NCBI GenBank assembly: GCA_964587525.1
Contig: CAZPLZ010000061.1
Coordinates: forward strand, 1 to 18,167
DNA length: 18,167 nucleotides
Source: CAZPLZ01 sp964587525
GTDB lineage: Bacteria > Oederibacteriota > CAKKQC01
Direction: 5' to 3'
A model generated the notes under the pieces. That model saw only the letters and a program-made list of their open reading frames with translations. It searched no databases and was not told where the DNA came from. Shown piece by piece: positions 15,032 through 18,167 of this stretch. Made by a program: the position numbers and the translations under genes. The number at the start of each line of letters is the position of its first letter. Positions within the stretch are counted from its first letter, which is position 1.

Positions 15032-15263
15032 CCTCCATCAGCTTCAGGTACTGGCTGTCCACAGCCTGGCGTCGCCGCTCGATCCGGTAGAACCAGATCG
15101 CGCCGGTGCCGATGAGTCCCATGGTTACGCTCAGCATGAGCATGATGCCGAGGTTGAAGGCGCGGCCCACGTTGGCGTTCTCAGCATCAGCGCCGAAACA
15201 CACCGGGCAGGCCATAGCCAGCTGGGGAAGCAGAAGGGCCATGGCGACGATCAAGCGACTCAT
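15000..15263 (-). CDS. Small CPVCFG-motif membrane protein of cytochrome oxidase cluster
   Basis: The 87-residue protein has a signal peptide MSRLIVAMALLLPQLAMA followed by CPVCFGADAE, so the mature N-terminus would carry a CxxC pair. One transmembrane helix follows (LGIMLMLSVTMGLIGTGAIWFY), then a basic tail. Small proteins with exactly this layout occur in oxidase clusters of other bacteria, with unknown function. The CxxC pair could bind copper or exchange disulfides during oxidase assembly. It is not CxxCH, so it does not bind haem c. ATG 15263 is chosen because the signal peptide starts there; a TTG at 15287 lies in the upstream repeat. There is no clear Shine-Dalgarno: the start codon is the last part of repeat copy A, with a hairpin just before it. 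Confidence 0.7.
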   Translation of the reverse strand: MSRLIVAMALLLPQLAMACPVCFGADAENANVGRAFNLGIMLMLSVTMGLIGTGAIWFYRIERRRQAVDSQYLKLMEVVDRNRTPAP

Positions 15264-15337
15264 GGCCGGTGCCACCGAAGGTGGCAAAGTTTAAATATGG
15301 GGTACCATCCTTTGCCAGAGCGAGTCTGCGAGCTCAT
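15261..15337 (-). repeat. Oxidase-operon structured repeat, copy A
   Basis: This 77-bp copy lies between the 65-residue membrane protein gene and the CPVCFG gene. It matches copy B (15558-15634) without gaps at 71 of 77 positions. Read on the minus strand it includes CAGA...TCTG, an outer 7-bp stem GGCAAAG/CTTTGCC around ATGG/CCAT, and a hairpin TGCCACC-TTC-GGTGGCA. The last two share TTGCC, so they cannot form together. The copy begins over the stop of the upstream gene and ends at the ATG of the downstream one. Confidence 0.85.
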
Positions 15338-15534
15338 CAGCTGGCGATCCGATATTTCCGTACGAACCACCGGAGATAGGGGATGAGAAATCCCGTGGCC
15401 GCCAGTGCTACGGCGGAAAGCCACAGGCCATCCTGATAGCCTTGGCGATAGTAGTGAATGGACCAGGCAAAAAATCCAATGCAGAAAGCCGTCGAGAGCA
15501 GGATGAAGAAAATGTGAAAGGCCCTGAGGCTCAT
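15337..15534 (-). CDS. Small two-helix membrane protein in the cytochrome oxidase operon
   Basis: The 65-residue product begins MSLRAFHIFFILLSTAFCIG and has two hydrophobic helices, residues ~7-26 and ~36-53, joined by a polar loop (SIHYYRQGYQDG). The tail is basic (RWFVRKYRIAS), which suggests the C-terminus is in the cytoplasm. Short proteins of this kind are found near coxIII/coxIV in other bacteria and are annotated as hypothetical. An assembly or stabilising role is a guess from context. Both sides are flanked by copies of the same repeat. A nine-codon frame beginning at 15560 ends in ATGA over this start codon. There is no visible Shine-Dalgarno sequence. Confidence 0.7.
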   Translation of the reverse strand: MSLRAFHIFFILLSTAFCIGFFAWSIHYYRQGYQDGLWLSAVALAATGFLIPYLRWFVRKYRIAS

Positions 15535-15535
15535 G

Positions 15536-15560
15536 TGCCAGACCGGGTCTGCGAGGTCAT
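15536..15560 (-). repeat. Oxidase-operon structured repeat, partial third copy
   Basis: These 25 bp match the end of copy B (15610-15634) with one difference, at a 74-bp offset, so the two stand as about 1.3 tandem units. The CAGAC/GTCTG stem is kept and only the loop changes (CCG instead of TCG). It lies just before the ATG of the 65-residue membrane protein. Confidence 0.8.
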
Positions 15561-15634
15561 GGTCGGTGCCACCGAAGGTGGCAAGGTTTAAAGATGGGGT
15601 GCCATCCTTTGCCAGACCGAGTCTGCGAGGTCAT
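15558..15634 (-). repeat. Oxidase-operon structured repeat, copy B
   Basis: This 77-bp copy follows coxIV, starting over its stop codon. It is 92% identical to copy A. On the minus strand it shows CAGAC-TCG-GTCTG, then GATGG-CACC-CCATC inside the outer stem region, then TGCCACC-TTC-GGTGGCA. The six differences from copy A lie partly in loops and partly in stems. Confidence 0.85.
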
Positions 15635-16002
15635 TCGTGTCCAGCCTCGCCAGGGGGTGTGCCGCCAGCTTCATGCGCGGAGTGCACGGCAGCTACGGGC
15701 GGGATGCTGCCAGGCTGTTCATACGGATGATGAGTCATATCCAAGAACGGCAAGGTCATCAGCGCAACCCAGAACACCGCGGTGAGGGCCAGGAATCCGA
15801 AGATAAGCCTGCCTTCAAATTTCAGGTGCATAAAGTAGGCCGCAACGATGGCGGCTTTGATCGTGGCGATGATGACGGCCACCGTGACCGCCCAGAAAGG
15901 TTCCATGCGCAGGTAAGAAGCGGCCACCGTGACGATCGTGAAAATACCTAGCCACAGGAAGACCAGCATGTAAACCTTGATGGACGAGTGTCCCTCGCTC
16001 AC
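15631..16002 (-). CDS. coxIV: Cytochrome c oxidase subunit IV (prokaryotic, CyoD/COX4-like)
   Basis: The 123-residue protein has three transmembrane helices, residues ~10-30, ~36-57 and ~66-87. The family signature ATIKAAIVAAYFMHLKFEG (46-64) lies at the end of the second helix. A His/Pro-rich soluble tail follows (MTHHPYEQPG...AHEAGG...GHE), which is longer than in many homologues and could bind metal loosely. Subunit IV helps copper B loading and stability in related quinol and cytochrome oxidases. The start GTG 16002 overlaps the coxIII stop (GTGA), so it is coupled to coxIII. Downstream lies repeat copy B. Confidence 0.9.
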   Translation of the reverse strand: MSEGHSSIKVYMLVFLWLGIFTIVTVAASYLRMEPFWAVTVAVIIATIKAAIVAAYFMHLKFEGRLIFGFLALTAVFWVALMTLPFLDMTHHPYEQPGSIPPVAAVHSAHEAGGTPPGEAGHE

Positions 16003-16589
16003 AGCAAGTAAATCGTCGGGAAGAGGAAGATCCAGACGATGTCCACGAAGTGCCAGTACAACCCTGCCACCTCAATCCGGCCCGGGAAAAACGGCTCTTC
16101 GAACTGCGTTTTGCTGAGATACAGCAGGATCGAGTTTGCGATGATGCCGCCGATCACGTGGATTCCGTGCAGCCCCGTGAGCGTGAAATACACCGCGTAG
16201 AACATATTCGTGGCTGGGCTGAGCCCATGGGCAAACTTCGGGCCCCACTCAAATGTTTTGATGACCAGGAAGACGAAGGCCAGTCCGATGGTCCACAGCA
16301 GATATTTCTCAAAGGCCTTCCGGTCACGCTCGAGCGTTTTGGCATACGCCATGACCATGGTCACACTGGAAGTGATCAGCACCGCCGTGTTCAGGGTTCC
16401 TAGCGGGACGTTCAGCACCTCCCAGCCGCGCGGCCAGGCTGGAGCGGTGACCCGGAAAATGATGTACGAAGTGAACATCGTGGAAAAGAGCATGATTTCG
16501 GATGCGAGAAAGAGCCACATGCCGAGTTTGGCGTTGGGAACCCCGCCCGGCATGACGTGCGTTTCAGCGATGTGCGCTTCGGCGATCAT
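15999..16589 (-). CDS. coxIII: Cytochrome c oxidase subunit III, short (five-helix) form
   Basis: The 196-residue protein has the core of the COX3 family: KLGMWLFLASEIMLFSTMF (21-39), LNTAVLITSSVTMVMAYAK, the KTFEW motif with its helix glutamate (111-115), LTGLHGIHVIGG (138-148) and GLYWHFVDIVWIFLFPTIYLL at the C-terminus. The two N-terminal helices of the mitochondrial form are missing, as in many bacterial enzymes. It stabilises CoxI and supports proton uptake. The ATG at 16589 overlaps the coxI stop (ATGA). This tight order coxI-coxIII-coxIV marks one transcript. Confidence 0.97.
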   Translation of the reverse strand: MIAEAHIAETHVMPGGVPNAKLGMWLFLASEIMLFSTMFTSYIIFRVTAPAWPRGWEVLNVPLGTLNTAVLITSSVTMVMAYAKTLERDRKAFEKYLLWTIGLAFVFLVIKTFEWGPKFAHGLSPATNMFYAVYFTLTGLHGIHVIGGIIANSILLYLSKTQFEEPFFPGRIEVAGLYWHFVDIVWIFLFPTIYLL

Positions 16590-18167
16590 GGGGCTTTTCC
16601 AGAATCGGGCACGTGCTGGGGGAAGTAGTCCTCGGGATGGCCCGGCACGCTGTATTCATACGGGCCGCGGTACACGGTCAGCGGTTTGACAAAGTTTCCG
16701 TGTGGCGGCGGGGTGGGACAGGCCCAATCCAGCGTCGTGGCGTGCCACGGGTTCTCATCCGTCACTTTTTCTCCCTTAAAGATACTGTGGAAGATGTTGT
16801 AGATGAACGGGATCTGGAAGAGCAGAAGTGCAAACGCGCAGAATGTCATCACGGGGTTGAGGTACTGCGTGGACAGGTTGTGTACCTGCGCCGTGGGATC
16901 GTAGAGCCGGCGCTGGACCCCCGCCATGCCCTGGATGAGCATTGGGAAGAAGATGCCGTTCATCATGATCATCGTTCCCCAGAAGTGAATCTTGCCAAGC
17001 GTCTCATTCATCTTGCGCCCGAACATTTTTGGAAACCAGAAGTAAATCCCGCCCATCAAGGCCAGCAGGCTGCCCGTCACCACCACGTAGTGGAAGTGGC
17101 CGATGACATAATACGTGTCATGCAGGNNNNNNNNNNGGTAGATGTCCGTCACGGTGATTCCCAGCGGCAAGCCGGTGAGCCCGCCGATGCCGAAGAGCGG
17201 CAGGAAAGCCAGGGCGAACAGCATGGGCACCGTGAACCGGATGGAGGCTCCCTTCAGCGTGTACACGAAGCAGGTCAGCACCGCCACCGATGGAATGGAG
17301 ATGATCAGGGTGGTCACAACAAAGAAATTAGCGAGGGCCGGCTTCATGCCGGAAAGGAACATGTGATGCGCCCAGACGACGAATGACATGATCCCGATGA
17401 AGACCAGGGAGCCGACCAGCTCTTTGTAGCCGAACATGGGCTTGCGGGTGTTGTTGGTCAGGATCTCCGCCACGATGCCCATGGCGGGAAGGATCAAAAC
17501 GTAAACCTCAGGGTGCGCCAGGAACCAGAAGAGATGCTGCCAGAGCAGCACCTGGCCGCCGCCGCTGACCTGGAGCGGCTCGCCGCTGATAATCAGCCCG
17601 GCCGGGATAAAGAAGCTGGTGTGAAACACCCGGTCCATGAATTGCATGATGGCGGCGCCTTGGAGTGGGGGAAACGCCAGCAGAAGCAGGATGGCGGTGA
17701 TGAATTGCGCCCAGACGAAGATCGGGAGCCTCCGGAATGTTAGGCCCGGGGCCCGCATGTTGATCGTGGTGGTGATGAAGTTAAACGCGCCCAGCAGTGA
17801 GGAGAAAATCAAGAACAGCATCGCCACCAGCCATGTCGTTTGGCCGGGCGAGATGTCGGCGAGCGGGGAATAAGAAGTCCAGCCTGACTGCGCCGCTCCT
17901 CCAGGGAGGAAGAAACTCATCAGCATGATGGCCCCGCCGACAAAATAGCACCAGTAAGACATCATGTTCCAGCGGGGAAACGCCATGTCCGGCGCGCCGA
18001 TCATCAGCGGCAGGACGAAGTTGCCGAACGCGCCCACGCCGATCGGCACGATCCCCAGAAAGACCATGATCGTGCCATGCATGGCCCCGAGCTGGTTGTA
18101 GAACTCCGGCGAGATGATTCCGCCGGGCGCCAGGAATTGCGGGAGCAGGGCCCCGATGACCGGAATG
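16586..18167 (-). CDS. coxI: Cytochrome c oxidase subunit I, 5' end outside window and 10-N gap inside
   Basis: This is the catalytic subunit of the aa3-type oxidase. The frame is open to the window edge (…IGALLPQFLAPGGIISPEFYNQLGA before MHGTIMVF), so the start is missing. Ligands are visible: His in MHGT, HPEVY (17501-17515; copper B His, D-channel Glu and cross-linked Tyr), HH in WAHHMF, and HFHYV. The D-channel entrance is intact (GNF, GAPDMAF, RWN). The K-channel lysine is not: the helix reads SIPSVAVLTCF where relatives have SVPTGIKIFSW. The C-terminus (GNFVKPLTVYRGPYEYSVPG) is typical. Ns at 17127-17136 interrupt TVTDIY/LHDTYYVIG. The class is A1 by HPEVY. coxII is not seen and may lie upstream. 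Confidence 0.97.
   Translation of the reverse strand, partial: IPVIGALLPQFLAPGGIISPEFYNQLGAMHGTIMVFLGIVPIGVGAFGNFVLPLMIGAPDMAFPRWNMMSYWCYFVGGAIMLMSFFLPGGAAQSGWTSYSPLADISPGQTTWLVAMLFLIFSSLLGAFNFITTTINMRAPGLTFRRLPIFVWAQFITAILLLLAFPPLQGAAIMQFMDRVFHTSFFIPAGLIISGEPLQVSGGGQVLLWQHLFWFLAHPEVYVLILPAMGIVAEILTNNTRKPMFGYKELVGSLVFIGIMSFVVWAHHMFLSGMKPALANFFVVTTLIISIPSVAVLTCFVYTLKGASIRFTVPMLFALAFLPLFGIGGLTGLPLGITVTDIYXXXXLHDTYYVIGHFHYVVVTGSLLALMGGIYFWFPKMFGRKMNETLGKIHFWGTMIMMNGIFFPMLIQGMAGVQRRLYDPTAQVHNLSTQYLNPVMTFCAFALLLFQIPFIYNIFHSIFKGEKVTDENPWHATTLDWACPTPPPHGNFVKPLTVYRGPYEYSVPGHPEDYFPQHVPDSGKAP
17127..17136. other. Assembly gap (10 N) inside coxI
   Basis: Ten Ns separate TVTDIY from LHDTYYVIG in translation. 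Ten is a common placeholder length. The flanks end and begin with GG on the plus strand. If they overlap by these 2 nt, the join gives DIY-LHDTYYVIG in frame, as in homologues, with no missing residues. Confidence 0.9.

Noticed and set aside
15216..15233. CPVC motif as haem c site
   Set aside because: The residue after the second Cys is Phe, not His, so there is no CxxCH.
15261..15634. CRISPR array or tRNA genes
   Set aside because: Only two and a third copies, with genes between them; no regular short spacers, and no anticodon or T-loop consensus.
16613..17386. Plus-strand frame of 257 codons opposite coxI
   Set aside because: It runs antisense to conserved CoxI and through the N gap; composition is His/Arg/Glu-rich without domain signs.

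Overview
The window holds two operons that converge on each other. It comes from the GC-rich chromosome of a Gram-negative, aerobic bacterium. Gram-negative character follows from an O-antigen ligase-type membrane protein and a PorV-like outer-membrane barrel. Aerobic respiration follows from an A-type haem-copper cytochrome c oxidase with haem A biosynthesis. A run of 10 N inside coxI shows this is an assembled scaffold, probably metagenomic. The mix of PorV, FlgD-like C-terminal domains, long fibronectin type III (FN3) chains and this oxidase accessory set recalls uncultured lineages (Omnitrophota, Elusimicrobiota, NC10 or Acidobacteria-like groups). The phylum cannot be fixed from the sequence alone.

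Positions 1-12187, plus strand: a surface and secretion operon, mostly with 1-4 nt stop/start overlaps. In order it encodes the tail of a secreted Ig/CnaB-like protein, a PilW/GspJ-like prepilin, a PilX-like minor pilin, an O-antigen ligase-type protein with a TPR tail, a 1807-residue secreted protein with about 13 FN3 domains and a FlgD-like C-terminal domain, a PorV-family barrel with an FN3 domain fused to its C-terminus, and a sugar-phosphate isomerase-like TIM barrel. The FN3 giant and PorV resemble a cargo and shuttle of a type IX-like secretion route. The ligase-type protein could glycosylate pilins or surface cargo. Both functional links are inferences.

Positions 12188-12440: no gene. 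It holds a 218-bp structured element bounded by near-perfect inverted repeats, at the tail-to-tail junction of the two operons.

Positions 12441-18167, minus strand: an aa3-type cytochrome c oxidase operon. In transcription order it encodes coxI (5' end outside the window), coxIII, coxIV, a 65-residue membrane protein, a small CPVCFG membrane protein, a cupredoxin-like lipoprotein, ctaA (haem A synthase) and ctaB (haem O synthase). coxII is not in the window and may lie beyond position 18167. Two spacers of this operon carry copies of a roughly 74-77-bp structured repeat. CoxI has lost the conserved lysine of the K proton channel although its D-channel entrance is intact.

The best candidates for something new are the cargo-PorV pair with its CxxC-bearing FN3 domains, the repeated element in the oxidase operon, and the CoxI variant together with its small accessory proteins.
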